64,000 nucleotides of DNA, taken from contig JALOAS010000002.1 of NCBI GenBank assembly GCA_023228705.1, positions 1 through 64,000 on the forward strand. Reading direction: 5' to 3'. Positions 24,435 through 33,829 of the stretch are shown here, piece by piece. The DNA is from Ottowia sp. (GTDB lineage: Bacteria; Pseudomonadota; Gammaproteobacteria; Burkholderiales; Burkholderiaceae_C). Positions within the stretch are counted from its first letter, which is position 1, and each line of letters begins with the position of its first letter. The translations under genes were made by a program, and so were the position numbers. The notes under the pieces are model-generated. The model did no database searches. It was not told the DNA's origin and saw only the letters and a program-made list of their open reading frames with translations.

Positions 24435-26228
24435 GTGCCGCCTTCTTGCCTGCTTGATTTTCCGGATCCGCATACCGCTGCGCTGCGGCTGCGGCTGGCG
24501 TTTGGCCGGCCGCACCGCGTGCTGCAGGCACGCCAGCTCCCGGAGGTCCGCCGCGTCCTGGATGCGGTCCAGGACGCGGTGCGCCAGGGGCAGTGGTGCG
24601 TGGGCTGGCTTGCGTACGAAGCCGCGCCGGCGTTTGACCCGGCGCTTGCCGTGCATGGCCCGGGTCAGGACGCGGCGCGCGCGCTGCCGCTGGCCTGGTT
24701 TGCCGTCCACGACGGGCCCCGGCCCTGGCCGGCCGGGCATCCGGCAGCCGACGCGCGCATAGAGTGGCTGGATGACTGGTCTCGTCCAGCCTTTGATTTG
24801 GCGCTGGCCCGGATCCGGCAAGCCATTGCCGCAGGGACCTGCTACCAGGTCAACTACACCGCGCCGCTGCACGGGCGGCTGCACGGCGACCCGTTGGCGC
24901 TGTTTGCCGCGCTCAGGCGTGCGCAGGGCGCAGGTTACACCGCCAGCCTTCAGGCAGGTCGCAGCCGCGTGCTGTCGGTCTCGCCCGAGCTGTTTTTTGA
25001 CTGGACGGCCGACGGCAACGGCCGCGGCAGCCTGCTGACCCGACCCATGAAGGGCACGGCGCCGCGGGGTTCGTCGGCGCAGGACGACGCGGCGCAGGCG
25101 GCGGCGCTGCGCGGCAGCGCCAAGGAGCGGGCGGAAAACGTCATGATCGTCGATTTACTGCGCAACGACGTCTCCCGCGTTGCCGAGCCGCGCTCCGTTG
25201 AGGTGCCGCGGCTGCTGCACGTGCAGGCGCTCCCCACGGCGTGGCAGATGACCTCCGACGTGCTGGGCCGGACCCGCGCCGGCACCACGCTGGCCGACGT
25301 GTTTGCGGCGCTGTTCCCCTGCGGCTCGGTCACGGGGGCGCCCAAGGTGTCCGCGATGCGGCTCATCCGTGACCTCGAGTCCGGCGCGCGCGGCGTTTAT
25401 TGCGGCGCACTGGGCGTGGTGCGCCCGCATGGCGATGGCGGGCTGGCCGCCACGTTCAACGTGCCGATACGCACGCTGCAACTGCAGGGCCGCCAGCTGC
25501 GCTGCGACGTGGGCAGCGGCATCGTCTGGGACGCAGACCCCGATGCCGAGTGGGCGGAATGGCAGGTCAAGCGCCGCTTTGTCGAGCGCGCCAGCCTGCC
25601 GTTCCAGCTGCTGGAGACCCTGGCGCTGGAGGCGGGCCGCTGGCGCCACCTGCCGGAGCACCTGGCGCGCATGCAGGCCAGCGCGGCACACTTTGCCTAC
25701 CCCTGGGATGCAGCCCGCGTCCGGGCCTGCCTGGACGCCGTGGCTGCCGGCCACGCGCAGGGCTTGTGGCGCGTGCGCCTGCGCGTCGATGCGCAGGGCG
25801 AGCCGACGGTACAAGTCTTTGCCTTGCCACCCACGCCCACGCCGGTCCTGTTGCAGCTGGCAAGCGGGCCGGTTGCGCAGGCGGGCAGCGAGTTCGTGCG
25901 GCACAAGACCACGCGACGGCAGCACTATGCCGGGTTTGCGCCGCCGCCGGGCGTGTTCGACACGGTTTTGTACAACGCGGCCGGGCAACTGACCGAAACC
26001 ACCTTGGGCAACCTGGCGCTGCAGCTGGATGGCACGTGGGTCACGCCCGCGCAGCACTGTGGCCTGCTCCCCGGCGTGGGCCGCGCGGTCGCGCTGCGGT
26101 CCGGCCGCCTGCACGAGGCAGTGGTCCACCTGGACGACCTGCCGCGCGTACAGGCCTGGGCTTTTGTCAACAGCCTGCGCGGCTGGCTTCCCGCCCGCTT
26201 TATCGATGCGACTTCGGCACCGGCCTGA
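24435..26228 (+). CDS. pabB: Aminodeoxychorismate synthase component I / 4-amino-4-deoxychorismate lyase fusion
   Basis: A 597-residue bifunctional protein. Residues about 1-360 are a chorismate-binding PabB domain (CYQVNYTAPL, SPELFF, TRPMKGTAPRG, RNDVSRV, FPCGSVTGAPKVSAM). Residues about 385-597 are a PabC-type PLP fold (FVRHKTTRR with the likely PLP lysine, then TETTLGNLAL). Together they make p-aminobenzoate for folate once PabA supplies ammonia; PabA is not here. The GTG at 24435 is preferred because GGAGG is six bases upstream; a TTG at 24414 would add seven residues. Confidence 0.92.
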   Translation: MPPSCLLDFPDPHTAALRLRLAFGRPHRVLQARQLPEVRRVLDAVQDAVRQGQWCVGWLAYEAAPAFDPALAVHGPGQDAARALPLAWFAVHDGPRPWPAGHPAADARIEWLDDWSRPAFDLALARIRQAIAAGTCYQVNYTAPLHGRLHGDPLALFAALRRAQGAGYTASLQAGRSRVLSVSPELFFDWTADGNGRGSLLTRPMKGTAPRGSSAQDDAAQAAALRGSAKERAENVMIVDLLRNDVSRVAEPRSVEVPRLLHVQALPTAWQMTSDVLGRTRAGTTLADVFAALFPCGSVTGAPKVSAMRLIRDLESGARGVYCGALGVVRPHGDGGLAATFNVPIRTLQLQGRQLRCDVGSGIVWDADPDAEWAEWQVKRRFVERASLPFQLLETLALEAGRWRHLPEHLARMQASAAHFAYPWDAARVRACLDAVAAGHAQGLWRVRLRVDAQGEPTVQVFALPPTPTPVLLQLASGPVAQAGSEFVRHKTTRRQHYAGFAPPPGVFDTVLYNAAGQLTETTLGNLALQLDGTWVTPAQHCGLLPGVGRAVALRSGRLHEAVVHLDDLPRVQAWAFVNSLRGWLPARFIDATSAPA

Positions 26229-26247
26229 CGCCGGTCGCGGGCGGCAT

Positions 26248-27186
26248 TCAGGATCGGGGGCTCCGCGCCTTGGCGTCGCGGAGATGGCGCTTGCGGGACA
26301 CCGCGTGACGCAGGCTCCTTGCCGCGCCGCTGACGGAAAACAGCCCGGCGGCAATCAGGGCGATGCCCAGGACGTCTGCGCCGTCCAGGTGCTCGTGCAG
26401 GATGATCCAGGCCATCAGCACCGCGGTCACGGGCACGCCCAGGCTGGAGACGCTGGCCACGGTGGTCGAGAGGTTCCTGACCACGAACGTCCACAAAACC
26501 CAGGCCAGGCTGGTCGCCGGGACCACGCTGTACAACATGCCGTAGATGAATTGAGGCGTCCACTGTATGGGCCGGGACGGAACCGCGAGCGCGACAACGC
26601 ACAGCGCCAACGCGCCCAGCAGCATCTGCCAGGCGGTGAACGCCAGCGCCGAGGCGCGGTGGCGCGCCAGCGTGAACTTGGTCAGGACCGTGCCCAGTGC
26701 CCAGCAAACGCCGCTGGCCACGGCAAGCAGGGCGCTGTGCAGCGTGCCCAGGCCCTGCCATGGTTTCATGATGCAGATGAGTCCGATTGCGGCGAGCACG
26801 ATGCCGGCCCACTGCCGCGCACCCGGGCGCTCACGCAACAGCCACCAGGCCAGCAGGATCGCCCAGAAAGGCATGGTGTAAGCCAGCATGGACGTGTGCG
26901 CGGCACCGCCGCTGACCAGTGCCCACTGCGCCAGCCCCTGGAACGCGGTCGTCTGGCACAGCCCCACGACAGCCGTCAGCGCCAGCGGTGGCGGCCGGAG
27001 CGAGTGGCCGCCCAGCACCATGAACAGCATCAGCAGCAGCGCACCGCACAGGTAGCGCAGTGCGGCAAAGTCAAACGGCCCGGCGTACTGCATCATCTGC
27101 TTCATGATGACCCAGCTGTAGGCCCAGATCAGGATGAGAGCGACGAGCGCCGCCGGTGCCGCATGGCGCGATGGCAATGAAATCAT
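26248..27186 (-). CDS. EamA/DMT-family permease
   Basis: A 312-residue inner-membrane protein with about ten hydrophobic helices in two EamA repeats (residues about 8-135 and 150-285). The first contains LIWAYSWVIMKQ, the second GVCWALGTVLTKF, positions where the family is conserved. Substrates of such exporters are small metabolites and cannot be inferred. The C-terminus is a basic tail. It converges with pabBC and is divergent from tag. Confidence 0.85.
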   Translation of the reverse strand: MISLPSRHAAPAALVALILIWAYSWVIMKQMMQYAGPFDFAALRYLCGALLLMLFMVLGGHSLRPPPLALTAVVGLCQTTAFQGLAQWALVSGGAAHTSMLAYTMPFWAILLAWWLLRERPGARQWAGIVLAAIGLICIMKPWQGLGTLHSALLAVASGVCWALGTVLTKFTLARHRASALAFTAWQMLLGALALCVVALAVPSRPIQWTPQFIYGMLYSVVPATSLAWVLWTFVVRNLSTTVASVSSLGVPVTAVLMAWIILHEHLDGADVLGIALIAAGLFSVSGAARSLRHAVSRKRHLRDAKARSPRS

Positions 27187-27217
27187 GATGCGTGGGCGGC
27201 CGTTAGAATTTGACCCG

Positions 27218-27865
27218 ATGGGACCGGATCAAGCCACTTGGGACGACACGGGCGGCAAGCTGCTGCCGCGCAGCCGCACCGGCGTGCTGCGTTGCGACTG
27301 GGCGGGTGCGGATGGCGGACTCATGCAGCAATACCACGACCGGGAGTGGGGCGTGCCCGTGCATGATGACCGCCGCCTGTTCGAGTTCCTGTGCCTGGAA
27401 GGGGCCCAGGCGGGACTGTCCTGGCGCACCGTTCTGGACAAGCGGGCGCGCTACCGCGAACGCTTTCATGATTTTGACATAAGCCGCCTGGCCGGGATGA
27501 GCGACGCCGCACTGGAGGACCGCCTGCACGATGCCGGACTCATCCGCAACCGGCGCAAGATCTGGTCCATGCGCGCGAACGCGCGCTGTGCGCTGGCGGT
27601 CCGTGCCGAGCACGGCACGCTCGATGCCTGGCTCTGGTCACTGGCCGGCGACGCGCCCCGGATCAACCACTGGACGTCTGCGGCACAGGTCCCGGGCTGG
27701 ACACCGCAGTCCGCGCACATGGGCCGGGCCTTGCGCAAAAACGGCTTCCGCTTCGTGGGCCCGACCATCTGCTACGCTTTCATGCAGGCCACCGGCATGG
27801 TCAACGACCACGTGACCGGCTGCTTTCGCCACGCCGAGTGCACCCGGCTGGCAAGCGCGGCATGA
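27218..27865 (+). CDS. tag: DNA-3-methyladenine glycosylase I
   Basis: Tag removes 3-methyladenine from alkylated DNA. The 215-residue protein carries RCDWAG, YHDREWGVPVHDDRRLFE, LCLEGAQAGLSW and the C-terminal NDHVTGCF. The zinc-snap ligands are visible as the Cys of RCDW, His of YHDREWG, and His and Cys of DHVTGC. About 20 residues longer at the N-terminus than E. coli Tag. TAGAAT at 27203-27208 sits 9 bases before the ATG and could be the -10 of a near-leaderless transcript. Confidence 0.93.
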   Translation: MGPDQATWDDTGGKLLPRSRTGVLRCDWAGADGGLMQQYHDREWGVPVHDDRRLFEFLCLEGAQAGLSWRTVLDKRARYRERFHDFDISRLAGMSDAALEDRLHDAGLIRNRRKIWSMRANARCALAVRAEHGTLDAWLWSLAGDAPRINHWTSAAQVPGWTPQSAHMGRALRKNGFRFVGPTICYAFMQATGMVNDHVTGCFRHAECTRLASAA

Positions 27866-27919
27866 CTTGCAACCCCAGCGCGGACAGGGTTGGCGCAAAC
27901 CCCGTACAAACGGCATCCT

Positions 27920-29239
27920 ATGAGCAACTCCGATACGCACGTTGAGCGTCAGGCTGCGGTGGGCGCCCGGGCCGATCTTCCGGACCGCGTGACAGACCGC
28001 TGGCGGCCGACCACCCTCCTGGCGGCGCCGCATCGACTTGGGTTCTTCTGTGCCGTGGTGGTGTTGATCGCCGCCAGCCTGTGGTGGCTGCTCGAGCAGC
28101 TGGACCGTTACCTGGGCGGCAGCCTGGGGCTGGGCGTGGCCGTGAGCCCGACGCTCACGCACGGCACGGTCATGGTGTTTGGCTTCATGCCGCTGTTTTT
28201 CTCCGGATTCCTGTTCACCGCCGGACCCAAGTGGCTCGATGTGCCGCCCTGGACACCCCGTCAGCTGCTGCCGCCACTGGCGCTGCAGGCGGCAGGCTGG
28301 CTGCTCTGGCTGCTGGGCGGCATGTGGGCGCAGGCCGTGGCGGTGCTGGGCGTGCTGCTTGCGCTGGTTGGGCTGGCGTGGATGTACCTGCTGTACTGGT
28401 CGCTGGTGCGCGCCAGCACGCGCCCGGACCAGCGGCACGCGCGCACCATCGGCACCGGCGGCATCGTCGGCGTGCTGTGCCTGGCCGGTGTTGCTGTTTC
28501 CCTGCTTGCCGGGCAGTACGGCTGGGTCCTGACGCTGGTGCGCACGGCGCTGTGGGGATTCATCGTGGTCACCTTTGTTTCGGTGGCGCACCGCATGATT
28601 CCGTTCTTCACGCATGGCAAGGTCCCCGGCGTCGAGGCGTGGCGTCCGTACTGGATCCTGGGGCTGATGGTGGCCATTGCGGCCTTTGAAGTGCTTGCGG
28701 TCTGGGTCGATGCCCTGGCGCCGGCAGCCGATAGCTGGCCGGCGTGGACGTGGCTTCGCATCGTGGTCGAGAGCGCCGCAGGCCTGGCCATGCTGTGGCT
28801 GGTGCTGGTGTGGGGCCTCATGCGCAGCCTGCGCATCCCCCTGCTGGTCATGCTGCACATCGGTTTCACGTGGCTGGGCCTGACGCTGCTGTACAGCGCG
28901 CTGTCGCAGCTGCTGTGGCTGCTCAATGGCACGCCGATCCTTGGGCTGGGCGCGCTGCATGCGCTGTCCATGGGCTTCCTGGGGTCGCTGATCCTGGCCA
29001 TGGTGACGCGCGTGACCGCCGGCCACAGCGGCCGCCCGCTGGTGGCGGGCCGGCTGGCCTGGGGACTCTTCCTGCTGCTCCAGGTTACGGTCATCGTTCG
29101 CCTGCTGGCCGCCGTGCGCGGCGTTCCGCTGGCCTGGACGCTGGCGGCAGCGCTGCTCTGGGCGGCCATCGTGACGGTGTGGGGCCTGCGCTTTGCAAGC
29201 TGGTACGGCCGGCCCCGCGTGGACGGCAAGCCCGGCTGA
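27920..29239 (+). CDS. nnrS: NnrS family protein
   Basis: A 439-residue membrane protein with about 12 helices. Family features include LTHGTVMVFGFMPLFFSGFL, VAHRMIPFF and LHALSMGFLGSLILAMVTRV, whose histidines are thought to bind haem and copper. NnrS is induced with nitric-oxide and denitrification genes and protects against nitrosative stress. No nitrite or NO reductase gene is in the window. The soluble N-terminus (first 40 residues) is polar. Confidence 0.93.
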   Translation: MSNSDTHVERQAAVGARADLPDRVTDRWRPTTLLAAPHRLGFFCAVVVLIAASLWWLLEQLDRYLGGSLGLGVAVSPTLTHGTVMVFGFMPLFFSGFLFTAGPKWLDVPPWTPRQLLPPLALQAAGWLLWLLGGMWAQAVAVLGVLLALVGLAWMYLLYWSLVRASTRPDQRHARTIGTGGIVGVLCLAGVAVSLLAGQYGWVLTLVRTALWGFIVVTFVSVAHRMIPFFTHGKVPGVEAWRPYWILGLMVAIAAFEVLAVWVDALAPAADSWPAWTWLRIVVESAAGLAMLWLVLVWGLMRSLRIPLLVMLHIGFTWLGLTLLYSALSQLLWLLNGTPILGLGALHALSMGFLGSLILAMVTRVTAGHSGRPLVAGRLAWGLFLLLQVTVIVRLLAAVRGVPLAWTLAAALLWAAIVTVWGLRFASWYGRPRVDGKPG

Positions 29240-29380
29240 AGTTGGCGCAGCGCGCCGCCCGACGTTGCATAATCAGCGCACTGGCGTGGTCCCGGACCAC
29301 GGCCTTGCCCGGCGCGTGCCGGATGGGGCCGGCTTCTGTGGGCCATGCTGCCTTGTCAACAACAAAAAGAGTGATTCCTC

Positions 29381-29938
29381 ATGCATCGTTGCATCATGCG
29401 AGCAAGCCGGCGTGCCGGCGCAGCCTTGTTGCTTGGCGCCTGCGCGGCTGCGGCCCAGGCGGCACCCGCCGGGTTTGACCTGTCGCTGCTTGCCGCCCGC
29501 GCCACGACCGACGACGTCAGCAAGGCGGGCCTGGTCGCGGGCTGGACGCATCCCGATCCGCTGTGGCAGGGCAGCCGCTGGCAGCTGGCGCTGCGCCACG
29601 AGGTCGAGCTGTCGTTCTGGCACGTGCCGCGCGCGCGCGACCTGATTGAATTTGGCTACTCGCCCGTGCTGCGGCTGGAGCGGCCAGCTGCGGGCGGCGC
29701 GCTGTTTTTCCTTGAAGCGTCCATAGGCGTTCGCGCGCTTTCGCACACGCGTGTGTCGGATCGCCGTGACCTGAGCAGCTCGTTCCAGTTTGCAGACATC
29801 CTGGGCGCAGGCTGGCAGTGGGGCCCGCACGGCCGCTCGACGCTGGGCGCCCGGATCCAGCACATCTCCAACGCCGGGCTCAAGAAGCCCAATCCGGGCA
29901 TCAATTTCGGTCAGGTCTACTACCGTTACCGTTTCTGA
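29381..29938 (+). CDS. pagL: Lipid A 3-O-deacylase
   Basis: PagL is an outer-membrane beta-barrel that removes the 3-linked acyl chain from lipid A. The 185-residue precursor has a signal peptide (ALLLGACAAAAQA), alternating barrel strands and the catalytic His-Ser in IQHISNAGLKKPNPGINF. It ends in Phe as outer-membrane proteins do. It stands alone, convergent with leuB. Such modification dampens TLR4 signalling in pathogens; in an environmental strain it may tune envelope permeability. Confidence 0.92.
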   Translation: MHRCIMRASRRAGAALLLGACAAAAQAAPAGFDLSLLAARATTDDVSKAGLVAGWTHPDPLWQGSRWQLALRHEVELSFWHVPRARDLIEFGYSPVLRLERPAAGGALFFLEASIGVRALSHTRVSDRRDLSSSFQFADILGAGWQWGPHGRSTLGARIQHISNAGLKKPNPGINFGQVYYRYRF

Positions 29939-30007
29939 GCCCAGAGGCGCCCGTGGCTGCCGCGGCGCGCCGCGTCCGGCCAGACGGCCCGCGGCTGGCC
30001 TGACAGC

Positions 30008-31084
30008 TCACTGAGCCCCCAGCGCCGCGACCACCGCGTCGCCCATGGCCTGCGTGCCGACCCGGGTCGTGCCTTCGCTGAAGATGTCGGCCGTGCGCAG
30101 GCCGCTGGCCAGCACCAGATCGACTGCGGACTCTATGCGCGCGGCTGCCTCGGGCTGCTGCAGCGAGTGGCGCAGCATCAGCGCTGCGCTGAGGATGGTG
30201 GCCAGCGGGTTGGCGACATCCTGCCCCGCGATGTCGGGTGCGCTGCCGTGCACCGGCTCGTACAGACCCTGTTTCTTCTCGTTCAGGCTGGCCGAGGGCA
30301 GCATGCCGATGGAGCCGGTGAGCATGGCGGCCTCGTCGCTGAGGATGTCGCCAAACAGGTTGCCCGTGACGATGACGTCAAACGCCTTGGGCTTGCGCAC
30401 CAGCTGCATCGCCGCGTTGTCCACGTACATGTGCTCCAGTTCCACGTCGGGGTAGGACTTGTGCACGTCGATCACGGTGTCCCGCCAGAACTGCGAGGTC
30501 TCCAGCACGTTGGCCTTGTCGACGTTGGTGAGCTTACCGCCGCGCAGCCGGGCGGCTTCGAACGCCATGCGCGCAATGCGCTCGATTTCGGGGCGCGCGT
30601 AGCGCATGGTGTCAAACGCTTCGGGCGCGCCGGGGAAACGGCCGTCCGTGGCGGTGCGCCGGCCGCGTGGTTCGCCAAAATAGATGCCACCGGTCAGCTC
30701 GCGCACGATCAGCAGGTCCAGGCCGGAGACGAGTTCCGGCCTGAGGCTGGACGCGTTCTTGAGCTCGTCGTGGCAAATGGCCGGACGCAGGTTGGCAAAC
30801 AGGCGCAACTGGCGGCGCAGGCCCAGGATGGCCTGCTCGGGCCGCAGCGCGCGATCCAGCTGGTCGTACTTCCAGTCACCGACGGCGCCAAACAGGATGG
30901 CGTCGGAGCGGCGGGCCAGGTTGAGCGTGGATTCGGGCAGCGGGTCTCCGGTTTCCTGGTACGCCGCACCGCCCACCGGCGCCTGCTCGACCTGCAGGTT
31001 GAGATCCAGTGCCTTGAGCACCTTGACCGCTTCCGTGGTGATTTCCGGGCCAATGCCATCGCCCGGCAAGACTGCGATTTTCAT
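30008..31084 (-). CDS. leuB: 3-isopropylmalate dehydrogenase
   Basis: LeuB oxidatively decarboxylates 3-isopropylmalate in leucine synthesis. The 358-residue protein begins MKIAVLPGDGIGPEI, with LRRQLRLFANLRP, RELTGGIYFG, NLFGDILSDEAAMLTGSIGMLPSASL and EPVHGSAPDIAGQDVANP. The start at 31084 is set by the family N-terminus. A copy of the dispersed repeat separates it from leuD, so leuB may be transcribed apart. Confidence 0.96.
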   Translation of the reverse strand: MKIAVLPGDGIGPEITTEAVKVLKALDLNLQVEQAPVGGAAYQETGDPLPESTLNLARRSDAILFGAVGDWKYDQLDRALRPEQAILGLRRQLRLFANLRPAICHDELKNASSLRPELVSGLDLLIVRELTGGIYFGEPRGRRTATDGRFPGAPEAFDTMRYARPEIERIARMAFEAARLRGGKLTNVDKANVLETSQFWRDTVIDVHKSYPDVELEHMYVDNAAMQLVRKPKAFDVIVTGNLFGDILSDEAAMLTGSIGMLPSASLNEKKQGLYEPVHGSAPDIAGQDVANPLATILSAALMLRHSLQQPEAAARIESAVDLVLASGLRTADIFSEGTTRVGTQAMGDAVVAALGAQ

Positions 31085-31153
31085 GGGGATGTAGGAAAGG
31101 GGGTTGGGAAAATGCAGGTCGGCGGGATGGGGATGCGCCATGTCCGGACCTGA

Positions 31154-31304
31154 TTGGCAAGCATCGTCAGCTCAGCGGATGACAGATGACCTCGGCCCAT
31201 GAAGGTTTGGCGTCAGGCGTTGAGCGTTGAGCGTGGCAGGCATACGCTGGACGCAACTCGCTCAACCTCTTCATCAAGGCGCCAGCGAGGTCATCCGTCA
31301 TGCG
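31154..31304. repeat. Dispersed modular repeat, copy C
   Basis: A short copy between leuB and leuD. It carries the left-end motif TTGGCAAGCATCGTCAGC, the heptads GGATGAC and AGATGAC, then direct heptads GGCGTTG, AGCGTTG, AGCGTGG, and ends with CAGCGAGGTCATCCGTCAT (31283-31301). The internal GC palindromes of copies A and B are missing, so it looks like an end-to-end deletion derivative. Confidence 0.8.
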
Positions 31305-31421
31305 TGTGGTGTTGCTGAGCATGGTTTCTAATCGGGTGTCTGGATGACGTGCCAAGCACCTGCGGCTTGCGCCGTCATCTTCATGCGGCCATTGCTGCTG
31401 ATGGGTATTGCGACCGTGTTG

Positions 31422-31462
31422 GAGGCCGCGGTCCAGGACCTGCGGCCGGTGGCCGCGGCCTC
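31422..31462 (-). terminator. Strong hairpin at the end of leuD
   Basis: Perfect 10-bp arms GAGGCCGCGG (31422-31431) and CCGCGGCCTC (31453-31462) flank a 21-base loop and reach into the leuD stop codon. There is no T-run after it on the minus strand, so it is a stabilising 3' hairpin or a Rho-assisted terminator rather than a classical intrinsic one. Confidence 0.35.
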
Positions 31463-32126
31463 AATGGCCTGATGCCTGCTGGCTCCAGGTGCGCGCCAGC
31501 CACGGCTTGGCTTGCAGGCGCCTGGCCTCGAACGCGCGGATGGCGTCGCTGTGCTGCAGCGTCAGGCCGATGTCGTCCAGGCCGCCCAGCAGGCAGTGCT
31601 TGCGAAAGGCTTCCACCTCGAAGCGGAGCTCGCTTCCGTCCGGCCGGGTGATGCACTGCTGCGCCAGGTCTATGGTCAGCGCGTAACCCTCGGTGCGCGC
31701 CACCGCGTCAAACAGCTCGTCAACCACGGCTTCCGGCAGGACGATGGGCAGCAGCCCGTTCTTGAAGCAGTTGTTGAAGAAGATATCGGCAAAGCTGGGG
31801 CCGATCAGCGCATGGAAGCCGTACTGTTGCAGGGCCCAGGGCGCGTGCTCGCGGCTTGAGCCGCAGCCGAAGTTCTCGCGCGTGAGCAGGATGGACGCAT
31901 CCTTGTAGCGGGGCTGGTTGAGAACGAAATCCGGGTTGGGCTGGCGCGTGGCCGGGTCCATGCCGGGTTCGCCATGGTCCAGGTAGCGCCACTCGTCAAA
32001 CAGGTTGGGGCCGAACCCGGTCCGCTTGATGGACTTGAGGAACTGCTTGGGAATGATGGCGTCGGTGTCGACGTTTTCGCGATCCAGCGGCGCCACGATG
32101 CCGTGGTGCACGGTAAATTTTTTCAT
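31461..32126 (-). CDS. leuD: 3-isopropylmalate dehydratase small subunit
   Basis: The swivelling domain of isopropylmalate isomerase, partner of LeuC. The 221-residue protein shows VAPLDRENVDTDAIIPKQFL, the conserved NFGCGSSREHAPWAL, and GPSFADIFFNNCFKNGLLP. Length and start are typical. It is preceded by the entericidin gene and leuC on the same strand. Confidence 0.96.
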   Translation of the reverse strand: MKKFTVHHGIVAPLDRENVDTDAIIPKQFLKSIKRTGFGPNLFDEWRYLDHGEPGMDPATRQPNPDFVLNQPRYKDASILLTRENFGCGSSREHAPWALQQYGFHALIGPSFADIFFNNCFKNGLLPIVLPEAVVDELFDAVARTEGYALTIDLAQQCITRPDGSELRFEVEAFRKHCLLGGLDDIGLTLQHSDAIRAFEARRLQAKPWLARTWSQQASGH

Positions 32127-32142
32127 TTCACGGGTCCCGGCC

Positions 32143-32274
32143 TCATTTGTCAGCGGCGCGTTCTATGGCCGCGCCGCCGCGTTGTATGTCCTGGCCCGCT
32201 CCCTTGACGGTGTTGCAGGCCGCGAGAAAGCCGCTCAGCACGAGTGCGAGCAGGGCAAACGCGGTTTGTCGCAT
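32143..32274 (-). CDS. Entericidin A/B family small lipoprotein
   Basis: A 43-residue lipoprotein. It begins MRQTAFALLALVLSGFLAAC, giving a signal peptide and a lipobox (LAAC) with Cys20, followed by NTVKGAGQDIQRGG and an Ala/Glu-rich end. This matches entericidins, small outer-membrane lipoproteins. The gene lies between leuC and leuD, a position that is conserved in Burkholderiales although it has no evident link to leucine. It is cotranscribed by spacing (12 bases from leuC, 16 from leuD). Confidence 0.88.
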   Translation of the reverse strand: MRQTAFALLALVLSGFLAACNTVKGAGQDIQRGGAAIERAADK

Positions 32275-32285
32275 GGCACTTTCCT

Positions 32286-33740
32286 TCAGTCAAATTGACG
32301 GATATCAACGAAATGGCCGTGCACGGCGGCGGCCACGGCCATGGCCGGGCTCATCAGGTGCGTGCGCCCGCCCGTGCCCTGGCGGCCTTCGAAGTTGCGG
32401 TTGCTCGTGGACGCGCAGCGCTCGCCCGGCTCCAGCCGGTCGGCGTTCATGGCCAGGCACATGCTGCAGCCGGGCTCGCGCCATTCAAAGCCCGCGTCCA
32501 GGAAGACCTGGTGCAGCCCCTCGGATTCGGCCTGCCGCTTGACCAGCCCCGAGCCGGGTACCACCATGGCCAGCTTGACGTTGTCGGCCACCTTGCGCCC
32601 CATCTTCTGCAGCAGTGCCGCGGCCGCCCGCATATCCTCGATGCGGCTGTTGGTGCAACTGCCAAAAAAGACCTTGTCTATGGCGATGTCGGTCATGGCC
32701 GTGCCCGGCTTGAGGCCCATGTACTTGAGCGCACGCTCCATGGCAGCGCGCCGGCTGGCGTTGGCTTCCTGCGCAGGGTCCGGCACGCGGCCGTTGATGC
32801 CGGTCACCATCTCGGGGTTGGTGCCCCAGGTCACCTGCGGAATGATGTCGCGGGCGTTGAGGCGCACCACCGCGTCGAAGTGCGCGCCTTCGTCCGAGCG
32901 CAGCGTACGCCAGTGGGCCACGGCCTGGTCCCATTCGGGCCCGCCCACGAATTCACCGGTCCTGGGGTCGGTGCCCGGCGCCATGCGGCGGCCCTTGAGG
33001 TATTCAATGGTCTTGTCGTCCACGGCGATGAGCCCGGCGCGCGCGCCGGCCTCGATGGACATGTTGCACACCGTCATGCGGCCTTCCATGCTCAGGCTGC
33101 GGATGGCCTCGCCAGCGTACTCTATGGTGTGGCCGGTGCCGCCAGCGGTGCCGATCTTGCCGATGATGGACAGCACCACGTCCTTGGCCGTGATGCCGGT
33201 GGGCAGCGTGCCGTCCACCTGCACCCGCATGTTTCGGGCCTTCTTGGTCAGCAGGGTCTGCGTTGCCAGCACGTGCTCGACCTCGCTGGTGCCTATGCCG
33301 TGCGCCAGCGCGGCAAACGCGCCGTGCGTGCTGGTGTGGCTGTCGCCGCAGACAATGGTCATGCCCGGCAGCGTCGCGCCGTTTTCCGGCCCGATGACGT
33401 GCACGATGCCCTGGCGCTTGTTCAGGAACGGGAAAAACGCCGCCGCGCCGGTGCGCTCGATGTTGGTGTCCAGCGTGGTGATCTGCTCCTTGCTGATCGG
33501 GTCCTCGATGCCGTCGTAGCCGCGTTCCCAGCCGGTGGTCGGCGTGTTGTGGTCGGCCGTGGCCACGATGCTGCTCGTACGCCAGACGGGGCGCCCGGCC
33601 TGTCGCAGCCCCTCGTACGCCTGCGGGCTCGTCACCTCGTGCACCAGGTGACGGTCTATGTAGACAATGGCCGTGCCATCGTCTTCCGTGTGGACGACGT
33701 GGTCATCCCAGATCTTGTCGTAGAGCGTGCGTGCAGTCAT
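32286..33740 (-). CDS. leuC: 3-isopropylmalate dehydratase large subunit
   Basis: Aconitase-superfamily subunit that holds the catalytic [4Fe-4S] cluster and isomerises 2- to 3-isopropylmalate. The 484-residue protein has VIGPENGATLPGMTIVCGDSHTSTHGA, FFGSCTNSRIEDMRAAA and GCSMCLAMN; the cluster cysteines are those of GSCTNS and CSMC. The start at 33740 (MTARTLYDKIWDDH) is the family start. Confidence 0.97.
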   Translation of the reverse strand: MTARTLYDKIWDDHVVHTEDDGTAIVYIDRHLVHEVTSPQAYEGLRQAGRPVWRTSSIVATADHNTPTTGWERGYDGIEDPISKEQITTLDTNIERTGAAAFFPFLNKRQGIVHVIGPENGATLPGMTIVCGDSHTSTHGAFAALAHGIGTSEVEHVLATQTLLTKKARNMRVQVDGTLPTGITAKDVVLSIIGKIGTAGGTGHTIEYAGEAIRSLSMEGRMTVCNMSIEAGARAGLIAVDDKTIEYLKGRRMAPGTDPRTGEFVGGPEWDQAVAHWRTLRSDEGAHFDAVVRLNARDIIPQVTWGTNPEMVTGINGRVPDPAQEANASRRAAMERALKYMGLKPGTAMTDIAIDKVFFGSCTNSRIEDMRAAAALLQKMGRKVADNVKLAMVVPGSGLVKRQAESEGLHQVFLDAGFEWREPGCSMCLAMNADRLEPGERCASTSNRNFEGRQGTGGRTHLMSPAMAVAAAVHGHFVDIRQFD

Positions 33741-33829
33741 GTTGCTGTAAAAACCTTGGCCAGAACCCGTGATTTTAGGCCCAGTTGCAGGTTGCTTGAC
33801 CATCGGGGTCATTTGCAGACCGGCGCGTG

